The position numbers were made by a program, and so were the translations under genes. Positions 42,799 to 52,952 of a stretch of DNA of 64,000 nt are shown here, piece after piece. The stretch covers positions 7,116,456-7,180,455 of the forward strand of contig OX328108.1 of NCBI GenBank assembly GCA_946811185.2. The letters are read 5' to 3'. The DNA is from Hippopus hippopus. Taxonomy: Eukaryota > Mollusca > Bivalvia > Cardiida > Cardiidae. Below the pieces are notes generated by a model that searched no databases, was not told where the DNA came from, and saw only the letters and a program-made list of their open reading frames with translations. How positions within the stretch are numbered: the stretch's first letter is position 1; every line of letters starts with the position of its first letter.

Positions 42799-44219
42799 GT
42801 CTCAATAGCTGTTGTAAATTATTATATCCTTTGCTGGATTACACAGGGCATAATATCTTTCCGATGAAGATTTACTGGTGAACTTCACTGTTAACAGTTC
42901 TCTGCCACAAACCCACCCTGGGATACTCGAAGAATTTCTATACCTGCAATAAATGACAAGAGAGCCATTGTTATAACCACTGACATAAGCCTTTCCATCT
43001 TGTGTCTGTTCGTCTGTATGTGTAACACACCAATATGGCCTTGCGCTGGGACATACTTCATGCAAATTGCATGTTAGATTTGAACGTGTATAGTCTATAT
43101 CAAAGATCTTGGTAAGCTGTTACCAAACAACAGGGTTAATGACTTGTATATATTGAAAGCACTAGCAGATGAAAAAGTAAGAGTGCTAAACAATTGAAGT
43201 TCATTTGTGGAAGGGTTGAAAATATCCTGGGAAAAGGAAGATATGCTGGTTACCAGCATTTTCTCCTGTTTCCATAATATTTTCATAAATTGTTTTCTTT
43301 AGAGGTAAAGGTAAAGGGTTAAACATTTTATTCATGTGCCAGTTAGTGCACCTGGTCATGGGTATCTTTCCAAAGTACCATGCACAACACTAATATTCAG
43401 TGTGCATAGTGGAACAAGCATATTGCATTTTTCTTAAATGACCCTTGGCCTGTGAAGCACAATTAATCCTTTACCACACAATCCTGAATTTTAAAGACAC
43501 AGAGGAAGAAGCCTTATAAAAACATTGTAGGAAAAGAATTAAATGCTGGTAACCAGCATTTTCTCCTTTTTCAATAATATTTTCTACCCTCTCAGATAAA
43601 TGTCCATCATTTGAGTACTATACGGTATTAATTGTCATCTGCAAATCCTTTCAATTTGGACCAGTCAAAGATTCTGTCTTGTGGTAAAAAGATAAATATA
43701 CTTTTCAGCAAAGTGCGGTCGAGATCAGACTACACTGAACATGCAGTCTGATCTTGAATCTGAACTGTCTTATATGGTTTGATCTTTGAAAATATAATAC
43801 TGGAGTGGCTGTCTTTAAAATACTTGAATATTACCAGAGGCTGAATTTAACAGCGGAAACGTAGATCTGTGCGATCGCCCTCGGCAACTTGAGGATTACA
43901 AGTATAAATATCTGCTTTAAAACGTCTTGCTTCGTACTTATGCTTTCATTTTATGCCTTCACACAGCTGTAGTTTTGTGAAAGAAACGTGATTCACCTAT
44001 TTTGATTTAAGTCCGTCAAAAAAACATGATTCTATTGAATACGAAACCGAAAGTAGGTTCAACCATCAACCCGTTTACCTGCGCTGAATACGATCTGTTC
44101 TTTACTGTGGCGTATTCATAGTCACATATCGTTCTCTGATCTATTACTGAAATTTTCAAATCGCTCGGACTTTTAAAACCTGACTTAATCCTTCGTAATT
44201 GCTTCGTGTATCTCTCCAC
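42799..44219 (-). CDS. predicted two-exon gene, unknown function
   Basis: Exon 1 (44219-44079) opens with ATGGAGAGATACACG and ends in CAG|GTAAAC, a near-ideal donor in phase 0. It encodes 47 residues (begins MERYTKQLRRIKSG, contains ICDYEYATVKNRS). Exon 2 (43116-42799) follows a CAG acceptor and is also phase 0, giving 105 residues and TGA. It has six cysteines (TCNLHEVCPS, YWCVTH, YCRYR, WVCGRE, YALCNP) and three N-glycosylation sequons (NLT, NGS, NSS), as in an extracellular domain. No signal peptide is visible in exon 1, which weakens the join. The intron holds two pal-C and a pal-B remnant, and the exon-2 acceptor lies in the terminus of a pal-C. An ETS-type motif stands 33 nt upstream of the start. 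No known family recognised; needs RNA evidence. Confidence 0.45.
43117..43322 (+). mobile_element. pal-C in predicted intron
   Basis: GTTACCAAACAACAGGGTTA, GAAAGCACTAGCAGATG, core ATGCTGGTTACCAGCATTTT, right end GGTAAAGGGTTAA. The left terminus has lost TTAACCC and abuts the predicted exon 2. Confidence 0.8.
43463..43696 (-). mobile_element. pal-C in predicted intron, reverse
   Basis: TTAATCCTTTACCACACAAT to TGTGGTAAAAAGATAA. Core AAATGCTGGTAACCAGCATT. Confidence 0.8.
43709..43780 (+). repeat. pal-B hairpin remnant
   Basis: AGTGCGGTCGAGATCAGACT against GTCTGATCTTGAATCTGAAC. Ends absent. Confidence 0.6.
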
Positions 44220-44252
44220 CTACTGTAATGAAAAGGAGATAAATTTACGGTA

Positions 44253-44306
44253 GATCCCGGAAGTGATGAACTCTCGCGGTCACGTGACGAGACTTACAGA
44301 CCCTAT
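44253..44306 (-). promoter_or_regulatory. promoter-like module, right copy (inverted)
   Basis: On the minus strand: ATAGGGTCTGTAAGTCTCG (44306-44288), an E-box CACGTG (44286-44281) and the ETS-type CACTTCCGGGATC (44265-44253). It lies directly upstream of the predicted minus-strand start. The left copy at 37718-37762 has the same two blocks with 13 instead of 22 nt between them. Confidence 0.45.
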
Positions 44307-44627
44307 GCGACCAAACTGATAGTTGAACGCTAAATTTGAACCATTTTACTGCATGTAACCGTCAAGTCCTTTTTGGTTCGCAGGAAAAGTATATTTTGTC
44401 GTATTTATCGGTGTTAAAAAAAGAATGGATGAGCAGCAAAATAATTTTAAAAGGCCCCTTTAAACATCGGATCGTTTGGTACAAGGTCAAAAACGAATAT
44501 CTATCTTTCGTAGGTCACGGTGTTTTCTTCATTTTGTTTAATTGAGAACGTGCTTCATTTTATATTTATTTATGTGAAAAATTGATCATTTTCCCCCACT
44601 AATACCATTATCTAGATATTTCTTAAT

Positions 44628-44890
44628 GATCCATGCTCTGGCAAAAGGGGGTTTAATGCATCCTCCGTGATGCATTATATCAAGCAAGATATCACATGAT
44701 CAAGGATCAATGATACCCACTTTGTCAAACAAACGACTGTATCTGGAGGTAGAAAGGTCCTTTGGCAGGCAGAAACTTAACCAATAGCGAAAAGTTTCGA
44801 CCCATGTCAGCCTGCGCGGACTGCGCAGGCTGACATGGGTCGAGACTTTTTGCAGATGTATTAGGCCCTCTTTTCACAAAGTATGGCTCA
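44628..44890 (-). mobile_element. pal-D, reverse
   Basis: GATCCATGCTCTGGCAAAAG to TCACAAAGTATGGCTCA. The hairpin GACCCATGTCAGCCTGCGCG is matched exactly. Confidence 0.85.
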
Positions 44891-44994
44891 TTGATATTGT
44901 ATTTCGATTTTGGCTTTATATGCAATTGTCCACCACAGTATAGATGCGCCTTTTACTCTCTGTAACTGAGTGTTTTTGCCAAAAGTGTAGGAAC

Positions 44995-45067
44995 CGAGCC
45001 GTTAGCTCAGTCAGTAAACGTGCAGAGTTTTGAACCAATGGGTCGCTGGTTTGAATCTACAGCTCAG
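44995..45067 (+). repeat. SINE head, truncated by pal-C
   Basis: ACCGAGCCGTTAGCTCAGTC (box A) and GGTCGCTGGTTTGAATCTAC (box B), then AGCTCAGCC runs straight into pal-C. Confidence 0.65.
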
Positions 45068-45256
45068 CCGACGACAAAATTTAGGCCTGTCCAAAAATAT
45101 GCAGACGACAAACTTAAGGTGACACAAAAGATGAAACTTATCTGATAGGGTAAAAAAAGTGGGAGAAGGCGAAAATGCTGATAAATATTTGTGGTTTTCA
45201 AAAGTCTTTCCATCACATGGTCCATTAAAGTCGGAATTGATTGGAACAAAGGTTAA
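45068..45256 (+). repeat. pal-C, decayed core
   Basis: CGACGACAAAATTTAGGCCT, AAATATGCAGACGACAAACT, then GGCGAAAATGCTGATAAATA. Ends GGAACAAAGGTTAA, sharing TTAA 45253-45256 with pal-B. Confidence 0.65.
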
Positions 45257-45395
45257 GATCATAATGCAGAGATCGCATTATGATCTTGAATCAACACTAT
45301 CCGATACGACGAGATTTTTCCAGCGAAAAGAAGTTTGAAATGACCTAATTTTGGGGTTTTTACTTTTGGCTGGAAATTTTCTTTAAATATATGCA
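45253..45395 (+). repeat. pal-B, 5' part lost
   Basis: TTAAGATCATAATGCAGAGA with its complement GCATTATGATCTTGAATCA, then CTATCCGATACGACGAG and GGGGTTTTTACTTTTGGC. Right terminus lost. Confidence 0.55.
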
Positions 45396-45684
45396 GTAGT
45401 GTAATGTGCCTGCTGCTAGAATGTTACTTTAAATTGCAATGGGATAAGTATAGGTAAAAAATTTGATTGCTACAAATTTACAGTTTTCGTGTACTTCCTG
45501 TCTTACAGTGAGCCATTGACACCTATGGTTTCGTTGTCAAATCATTTCTTTTTTCAATTTTATTTCTCATACAACAGCCATGGGGTTGAAAGCCGGTATT
45601 GTTACACAAAGTACTGGTGTGGATCAGTGAACATGTTGTCTTTACATAATTGTAATACAATCTAAAAAAAAAAAACGGATAATA
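45396..45684. other. no feature recognised
   Basis: Spacer before the minisatellite, AT-rich. Confidence 0.4.
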
Positions 45685-46445
45685 ACTAAATATATTTAAA
45701 ACCAACCATTTATTACTAAAATACCATTGAAAACCAACCGTTGATAACAGAAATATTTTTGAAAACAAACCGATGATAGTTGAAATACCATTAAAAACAA
45801 ACCGTTTAAAACTGAAAAAATTTGAACAGCAATCGAAAATAACTAAAATACAATGGAAAACCAACCGATGATAACTGAAATACCATTCAAAACAAGCCAA
45901 TGATAACTGAAATACTATTGAAAACTGTTGAAAATTAACCGTTGATAACTGAAATAACTAAAAAACTTTCAAAAACCAACCGATGATAACTGAAATACCG
46001 TTTAAATCCACCCGAAAATAACTAAACACTATTGAAAACCAGCCGATGATAGCTTAGATACCATTAAAAACAAACCGATGATAACTGAAATTCCATTCAA
46101 ATCTGTTGAAATTTAACCGTTGATAACTGAAATAACGTTTACAACCAACCGATGATAACTGAAAAACCATTTACAACAAACCAATGATATCCGAAATACC
46201 ATTGAAAACCAACCGATGATAACTGAAATACCGTTGAGAACCAACCGATGATAACTGAAATACTTTCAAAAACCAACCGCTGGTAACTGAAACACTGTTG
46301 AAAACCAACCATTGATAACTGAAGTACCATTAAAAAACCAACCGTTGATAACTGACAACCAAGCGATGACAACTAAAATACTATGAAAAAAAGCAACCGA
46401 TGATACCAGTTATATTGTTGAAAACCAACCGTTGATAACTGAAAT
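45685..46445. repeat. 32-bp minisatellite array
   Basis: About 760 bp of units near AAAACCAACCGATGATAACT plus GAAATACCATTG, with indels. Minus-strand open frames (125 and 77 codons, repeating variants of FQWYFSYHRLVFNGIS) arise because the consensus minus strand lacks stops. Not a gene. Confidence 0.95.
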
Positions 46446-46640
46446 TTTTATCACGGTATGAAGATATGAGATACGTTTTGTGGAGAGTGTTGATGTAGAT
46501 AAAGCTGCAAAAAACGTGATTTTCCTCCTAGATTTACACATTGCGATATCGTATGAGAAAATGGTCACAACAGCCTTGATTTTGCGATATTTGAGTGTTA
46601 TATATAGAATTAAAATCTCGATGTCATCTTCTTCAACCCT

Positions 46641-46852
46641 TAACCCTTTATCAGACGACAAAACCTAGGCTTGTCGAAAGTGATCACTTGCAGAGATCAA
46701 TTTAAATGTGGCTCTCAAGATGGAATTTATCTTTGGAAGGGCAAAAATTATTGTGAGAAAAGGAGAAAATGGTGCTCTATACCATTTCGTCCTTTTCCCA
46801 CAAAGTTTACGAAAACCCCTTTCTCTTATGTCGTCAATACACGGTTTGTTTA
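46641..46852 (+). mobile_element. pal-C, core altered
   Basis: TTAACCCTTTATCAGACGAC to TACACGGTTTGTTTAGC. The hairpin centre is changed to GGTGCTCTATACC. Confidence 0.75.
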
Positions 46853-47055
46853 GCTGAAAAATGAATTAAATTTTCAACTAAATGGTTAAACTCAAATACG
46901 TGTATTGCAATTTCAAAATTCTATTCTCAGGGAAAAATTCTCTTTGTCATATTACACAGTGTAGATCAAGATCAGACTGCACAGAACGTGCAGTCTGATA
47001 TTGATCTACACTGTCCGCAAAAGCGTATTGCGTCGCGCTTTGAAGCCTAAGGGTT
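46848..47055 (-). mobile_element. pal-B, reverse
   Basis: TTTAGCTGAAAAATGAATTA at left. The hairpin at 46958-47018 is well paired. TTTGAAGCCTAAGGGTTAC at right (terminal TTAA mutated). Confidence 0.8.
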
Positions 47056-47255
47056 ACAGTCGTTTCGTTCTTAAATATAGCTTTGAAACCACAGAAGCAT
47101 TCGTAAAACCGGCAATTAGCGCCAATATGCAAATCTTCCCCGTAGGTTTTAGTAGGAAATACACGGCGACTTTGACGTCATAGAAATTTAGAAGAACATT
47201 CGGAACACTTTAGCTATTTTTGACTTGATAAAAATTACTCACGTTACTACCGGTA

Positions 47256-47336
47256 TGTTCTTAGGTTCAGTATGAGAGACATTCTTAGGTTCAGTATGAA
47301 AGTGGGGAAGGGGGGGGGGTTTGGTGGAGGAGGGGA
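47256..47336 (+). repeat. short tandem duplication and G-rich run
   Basis: TTCTTAGGTTCAGTATGA occurs twice (about 24 bp apart), followed by GGGGAAGGGGGGGGGG and GGAGGAGGGG, a potential G-quadruplex. Confidence 0.8.
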
Positions 47337-47626
47337 AAGTGTTAAAAACACCCACGATTAAAACGAACGAAGGTTCAGAGTATGACAATTCGTTTTTCAT
47401 GTCCTAGAATATTTTATTTTCCCCATTTTGTTCTCATAATATCAATAAGGATGCCGATTTATCTGGAGCAATGATTGGTCATAAGAAGCCTAAAAAAAAA
47501 AAATCCCTCCAAACAATTCTAAATTGAAGTGGAAACTATTTTAAAAAAGCGAAAAAAAAAAACAATGAATTGTTCTCATAGAACAAACCTCCGGAAAACA
47601 CACACGAGGTTGTGTATGACAGGAAA

Positions 47627-47815
47627 AGTTAGACCCTTTACCAAACGAGAGAAAGTAAAACTTATCGAAATTCAAGACACTTGTAGCCAAGACAAGCTCC
47701 AGTGGTTGGATTTGTCTTTGAATGCGAAGAAAACATTGTGGGGAAGTGAGAAAATACTGGTTATCGGCCTTTTCTTATAATGTTTTCAAAGGCCTTCTTC
47801 TTTAAAAAAGGGAAT
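47627..47815 (+). repeat. pal-C, diverged
   Basis: AGACCCTTTACCAAACGAGA, TTTGTCTTTGAATGCGAAGA, core AAATACTGGTTATCGGCC. Confidence 0.65.
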
Positions 47816-47817
47816 GT

Positions 47818-48062
47818 GATTGATTGATTGATTGATTGATTGGTGTTTTACTCCGCTTTCACTATTATTTCAGTCTTATCACGGCGACAGCTCATATAAG
47901 TATTCATGTTTGTCCTGGATTACACCAGTACTAGGCTTGAACTCTGAAGTGTCTCGACCAAGGACTCTACACTGAAAAGTCCAGTGCTCCAAAAGAGGCT
48001 CGAATCTGGGGTCTTCAATTTATTAGTCCTGCACTTTACTGCTGAGCCACTAAGGATCCAAC
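47818..48062 (-). repeat. tRNA-headed SINE with (GATT)n tail, reverse
   Basis: (ATTG)n then GTGTTTTACTCCGCTTTCAC. On the reverse strand the head reads TTGGATCCTTAGTGGCTCAG (box A) and AGATTCGAGCC (box-B-like). A different body from the 62278 SINE. Confidence 0.7.
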
Positions 48063-48255
48063 GGAATTATGTGGAAAATGTTCAATGTGTATGTTCGTCG
48101 CAGGTCATTTTCAAGAGGAAATGAATATATCAGTGTCTAGTGCCAAATAACAAAATTGATACATGTATGTTACTATAATATTCTTCTACATACGGACGAG
48201 AGGACAGATATAAATTACTCGTGCGTGACGTGCCATTGTCAAACACAGAATATAT

Positions 48256-48785
48256 TAAAACCATGCTCTGTGAAAAGGGTTTAAATGCATCTGCAAAAAG
48301 TTTCTACCAAGGTCAGCCTGCGCAGTCCGCTCAGGCTAACGTGGGTCTAAACCGTTCGCTTTTAGTAAATTTTGTGCATGTCCAAGCATCATTTTAGTTC
48401 AGGATTTCGCCTTTTGTTATACAAAATGAATGTTATTTATTCACAATCATGTGATGACTTCCTTGGTATATAGCCTGTAACACGCGAAAAGGGGCATTGG
48501 GATATTTGCGTAGAGTGTCGTCTCGGATAAGCCTGCGCAGTCCGCGCAGGCTAATCCGACACGGCACTTTACGACTACATTAGATTTTGTCCTTTAGTAG
48601 ACATGCGCGAAACAGAAAATTACATGAAAACGGAAAGTGTCGTTTCGGAGTAGCCTGCGCGAATTGCGCAGGCTGATCCGAGACGACACTTTACGCAAAT
48701 GTCCGAATGTCCCTTTTCGCGTGTTGCAGGCCATATTGGATCACGGAAATGCACTGAACCCCATTTTGCCAGGCGTGACTTAATG
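48256..48785 (+). mobile_element. pal-D split by element E
   Basis: ACCATGCTCTGTGAAAAGGG to ATGACTTCCTTGGTAT, then element E, then TGGATCACGGAAATGCACTG to TTTTGCCAGGCGTGACT. Joined, the two parts follow the normal pal-D order. Confidence 0.85.
48471..48733. mobile_element. element E nested in pal-D
   Basis: TAGCCTGTAACACGCGAAAA to GCGTGTTGCAGGCCA, with two hairpins of the GCCTGCGCAGTCCGCGCAGG type. Flanked by TATA and TAT, again consistent with a TA target. Confidence 0.85.
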
Positions 48786-49090
48786 ATATGTAACGTCTTC
48801 TTGTCAAACAAACATGTTGTATAAACAACAATTTTATCACTATATGACAGGTAGATGGACATATTAATTGTAAATGGCATTTCCGTAGAACGCTGAGAAC
48901 GGATTTACATTATTTATGACGCAATCCCAACGATGTAGAATATGAATTCCACTTTATATTCATCTGCCCAAAGTATAATACTATTCGTACAATGTATTTG
49001 TAATTTCCACTTAAGAAATCAAAATATGTGTGCATACAAGTTATTTGGACAATACAATTAAAACATGAATGATAACAGTTGTAGCTGTTT
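48786..49090. other. no feature recognised
   Basis: AT-rich unique-looking DNA. Confidence 0.4.
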
Positions 49091-50090
49091 GTATAGGTAG
49101 TGTGCAGTTCATAGGGACCCACTGAATTTTGAAATATCTTACAAATTGCTTAACTATTGTGCTGGAATTTTGCATAGTTGATAATATAACCTTTACCAAC
49201 TCTAGGTGAAAATTTCAGAATTTTTGATAGCTTAGTTTGCTTTTTTTGTATTCAGTGCAATGCTAAATTATACTAAAAAAACATAATACGAAAACAGTGG
49301 GAGGGGCAAAGGCTGTTCCGAGTAAAGGGTTTACCTATTTGTGAAAATAATTCTCATGCAAGTACAGTAACCGTGGTCGTCTATTGTTTGAACAGCAAAA
49401 GCTCCAACTTTTGAGGCCCATATCTCATTTTTAATTTTGGTTTTACAATGATTCGGACTTAACGCTGTTTTAACAGCTTAGGTCAAATCATGGTGGTCAC
49501 TGCACCTACGCATGTGTTTCCCGACTCTCTCACCAGTACTTCCTTTTCCAAGCCACTACTTGCTTTTCTCACATACATCAGAGGTGAGAGACGGCAAATC
49601 GCCAGATCATTGATGTTTTCAGAATACCCTATCAAACTCTGGCTCACATAATGCTGTATAGCATACACCAATTAAATGAAGAAGGGTGAGTTGTGCGAAC
49701 TGATTACGATCCATAGATATGTATGAAAGTGACAAAAGTGTTATCTATGGTAAGGTATAGATCTATGTACACCATAAGTTGCACGAAAAACAATACCAGG
49801 GCCTCATATTTAACTATGGTGAGGTAGTGACGTCATGTACCTGTCCAATTAGGCTTGCTGTTCTGGTCATTGTGCGAAACTGACGGAAAAAGTTAAGCTT
49901 CAAAACAAAATTTTAACGCTGCTGTAATTGGCAAAATCCTCTTTCTTGTGGGAGGAAAATACTAATTTTCGCTGTGAGAGTTGGTAGGGACAGTTTATAG
50001 GACTTTGAAAAGTTTCATAAAGATCGGTACTGGATTTTTCAAGATATTGCGAAATTCAGGGGGTCCCTGTGGACTTCAAACTACCTATAC
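49091..50090. mobile_element. element N, long-TIR element
   Basis: Exactly 1,000 bp between GTATAGGTAGTGTGCAGTTC (left) and the complement of GTATAGGTAGTTTGAAGTCC (right). The inverted similarity continues (AGGGACCC.CTGAATTT, AATATCTT, later TACCAACTCT), so the TIR may reach about 150 bp. No transposase frame. A SINE sits inside. Superfamily undetermined. Confidence 0.75.
49440..49606 (-). repeat. SINE fragment inside element N, reverse
   Basis: TTAACGCTGTTTTAACAGCT, GGTGGTCACTGCACCTACGC, CATCAGAGGTGAGAGACGG. Head absent. Confidence 0.75.
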
Positions 50091-50439
50091 CAAATCAGTA
50101 TCATAATCCATGTTTCAATACATTTCACATTTCTAATGAGTTTCGTATCGCTTTTGACATTTATCTAGCACGTGTATCAACTTTCTTATCAACTTATCAG
50201 CTTATTAACTTACTATCCCGTGTCGCATATTATGTCATTCTCGCATAAACCCGTATAAAATCGACAGTTTTAAGATTTGAAGTTGGATTGAGAACGACAG
50301 AGCAGGAACGACAGAGTTAGTTGATTATTAATTAGGCTCGCCTTGATAAACAATAAAATAATCTAAGATTTAAGACAGCACTTTCATCGTTAAATATATA
50401 AACTCAACTTTCGAAGCCTGAAAGTGCAATCCACAGAAA
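50091..50439. other. no feature recognised
   Basis: Contains a short direct repeat GAACGACAGAG (about 50290 and 50306). Confidence 0.4.
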
Positions 50440-50665
50440 CCTAGACAGATTTCCAATCTTAGAGGCTTGACTAGGCACTGGGTGTCATTACAATATAACT
50501 GTGGACCCTCTAGATCCAATATGTCTAACAGTTGACCAAATGATAAGGCAGAATGTTCCTGGACATGTAAAAAATTGACCAATAAGAAAACTTTTCGACT
50601 CAGGTCAGTCTGCGCGAACTGCGCAGACAGCCTGGGTTGATACTTTTGAAGATGACCTTTTGCCA
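50440..50665 (-). repeat. pal-D, left end lost
   Basis: CTTGACTAGGCACTGGGTGT, ATGATAAGGCAGAATGTTCC, then the hairpin TCAGGTCAGTCTGCGCGAAC / GCGCAGACAGCCTGGGTT, imperfect. Confidence 0.65.
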
Positions 50666-50695
50666 AAGCGCAGCTTTTCTTTTTGGAAGAGGTGT

Positions 50696-50790
50696 TGGTG
50701 TTCTTGTTGTTGCTGCTGCTGCTGTTGCTGCTGCTGCTATTGTTGTCGCTGCTGCTGCTCCTGCTGCTGCTGTCGTTGTTGTTGTTGTTG
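50696..50790. repeat. (TGC/TGT)n trinucleotide repeat
   Basis: Gives poly-Ser/Asn on the minus strand and poly-Val/Ala on the plus strand. Flanked on the right by a SINE-tail-like TTTAACCCCGTTTTCAAAAT. Confidence 0.9.
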
Positions 50791-51120
50791 TTTATCGTGT
50801 GTTTAACCCCGTTTTCAAAATCAATCAGCGATATCGTGACACCAAATTTATAATAAGAATTCATGCTGAGTCATTGCTACAAAAGGAATATCCGCTCGTT
50901 TAGAGCAATTTATCCTTTTGACACAATGCTTACGAAAGCTGTCTACTGCAACCGCTAAAAAGACGCCTGCGTGGAGGAAACGTTTTAATGAAGATTAAAA
51001 AGCAATTTATCATTTTGAAGATGTGTGTGTTTTGTTAATGAGAACGAAGAATGTGCAACATATAGGCACTTTCATTTCTCAGCGGCACATCAACTTCAGA
51101 CCAGATATTTTTGCAAACAA

Positions 51121-51355
51121 TTAAACCTTTTTTCAGACCACAAAATTTTAGAACTGTCTAAATCGGAAGCGTTTACAGATGACAAAATATAAGCGGCTTA
51201 ACGTATAAATTTTGTCTTTAACTAGGTGAAAAACATTTTGGGGAAAGGAAGAGAAAAAGGCAGGTTGCTGGCTTTGTCCCCTTTTCCTGTAATGATTTCA
51301 AAAGGCCTTTTCCTCGGTGTGGTTAAAACACGTGATTGCTTGGTAGAGGGTTTAC
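51121..51355 (+). mobile_element. pal-C, diverged
   Basis: TTAAACCTTTTTTCAGACCA to TGCTTGGTAGAGGGTTTAC. The core GCAGGTTGCTGGC is weak. Confidence 0.7.
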
Positions 51356-51990
51356 TTAACAAAATTTGTGAATATTGCTGAGTATTGTAGTGATAAACTA
51401 GGATAGTAACTGGCGTGTCGGTATACCTCTTTTGGCTCCCTATCCTATACAGGGCAGATTCAGCCCGTTATTAAACATGGCCTGGTCTATCCTTTTTAAC
51501 CGAATTTTTACGAATTTGCCTTGTTTTCATTTGCAATCCATTTTGAAATGATCTTTCTCCTCGATGTATTATATCTTATTTCTACAGATTAGAACTACTT
51601 ATAATAGTCATGACCTGCATCCCGTTCGAATTCTGAGTCAAAGAGGGAATACGCTCTTTATTTGTAAACAAATCGACAGGTTAACTCCCTTTAATGATTA
51701 AACCGTAAATCGAAATATAATTCATCAATAGCCGACTTTTTCAAACATATTTTTCTTCTTATATGGTAAAAATTAGCGTGACAAGCTATATCAAGCTACA
51801 TAAAAATCTTTTAATCGTAAAATATATTTCATTACATGAGATTCACCTTGAATCTTCATTCCTCTTAAATACAAAACCCACCCACATAATATACTATTGA
51901 TCATATGGTCGGGAAGTACCCTAATAGCCAATCGAAAGATCGATAACATAATGATACTCTCTTGTAGAGAGGATAATTTTATTTCTTCCG
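51356..51990. other. no repeat recognised
   Basis: AT-rich. Part of a reverse open frame (51791-52114) with no known domain. Confidence 0.35.
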
Positions 51991-52019
51991 TTACTAAAAA
52001 TCCGAGGTTGTCAACAAAT

Positions 52020-52180
52020 ATGGCGGCCGTCGGCGTGCTTGTCTCCTGTGAGATATTCCATTCTGCAATACAGGGACGACACTTTCGATCTTTGTGTACG
52101 ATTTTAACTGACAATCTTTCGGTGTTACCCCGAAAATCTCTTTTAAACGCTTCTCGATTGTGGTGTTGATGGGTGCCGCT
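52020..52180. promoter_or_regulatory. CpG-rich candidate gene start
   Basis: Locally CpG-dense. On the plus strand ATGGCGGCCGTC opens nine codons and one base to TCCT|GTGAGA, a donor. The frame, if unspliced, runs 49 codons. The minus strand also has an open frame across it (52317-51994, containing NTTIEKRLKEIFGVTPKDC). CCAAT boxes lie on each side (GCCAATCG near 51927, and the complement of GATTGG near 52224). Possible bidirectional promoter; unproven. Confidence 0.3.
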
Positions 52181-52555
52181 ATATTTAAAGTATCCCTAAG
52201 CTTGATTTGCAACGAATGATGTGATTGGATATCGACCAGTAAAAAATAAAAATGACAGCGTATTTGTGATAAAAATAGTTTAAATTTTCTCAAATAAAAA
52301 CTGAGATCACCAATCAAAATGCTTCATAAATAATTCATGAGAACGAGGAAACGACAGCGAAATAACCCAGGTGCTATTACAGAATGAATCGAAACTGGGT
52401 CACCGAGGATGTATTGATATTCAGTGTCGACTTTATTTTGATATTTATAGACATGTTTATTTTGTAGAGCCACTTCGTCCCATTTGTCGAGTCATAGGAC
52501 GGTCTGAAATTGTCCATCGATGATTTGTGTAATGTCGAGCAAAACTATGATTACT

Positions 52556-52700
52556 TATAAATGTTCGTTTGTTGGTATTAAACGCTGTTTTAAATATCAC
52601 CTAAGTTATATCGCTGCAGCAAGTGCACCTAGCCATGTGTCTATAAACAGTACTTCGCACCACACTCTTTCAAAAAACACTGGCTTCTTTCTGCCTATAA
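52556..52700 (-). repeat. SINE tail fragment, reverse
   Basis: GGTATTAAACGCTGTTTTAA, ATATCGCTGCAGCAAGTGCA, CCATGTGTCTATAAACAGT. Confidence 0.6.
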
Positions 52701-52952
52701 ACCTCATGGAAACAATATTCAGAGAAAAGAGAGAGTATTAAAGGTTTAAAGAATAAACCACACTTTTAGAATTAATTAGTTTTTGAGAAGAATATTTTCT
52801 CTTATTAGAACATTTTAACAAAAGGGAAACTTTTTTTCGTACAACTCTATCACAGAACAATCGTTCAAAGCTAATTAGTGTTTTCCTCTCAACAGGCTGC
52901 TTTCTCTCGACTCTCAGTGCTTTGATTTTAATCTCGTCCCTAAACATTACAC

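Noticed and set aside
45523..45900. 125-codon aromatic-rich minus-strand frame
   Set aside because: Mostly the 32-bp minisatellite.
50370..50864. 164-codon minus-strand open frame with poly-Ser/Asn
   Set aside because: Formed by a TGC/TGT repeat joined to a degenerate pal-D; no coherent domain.
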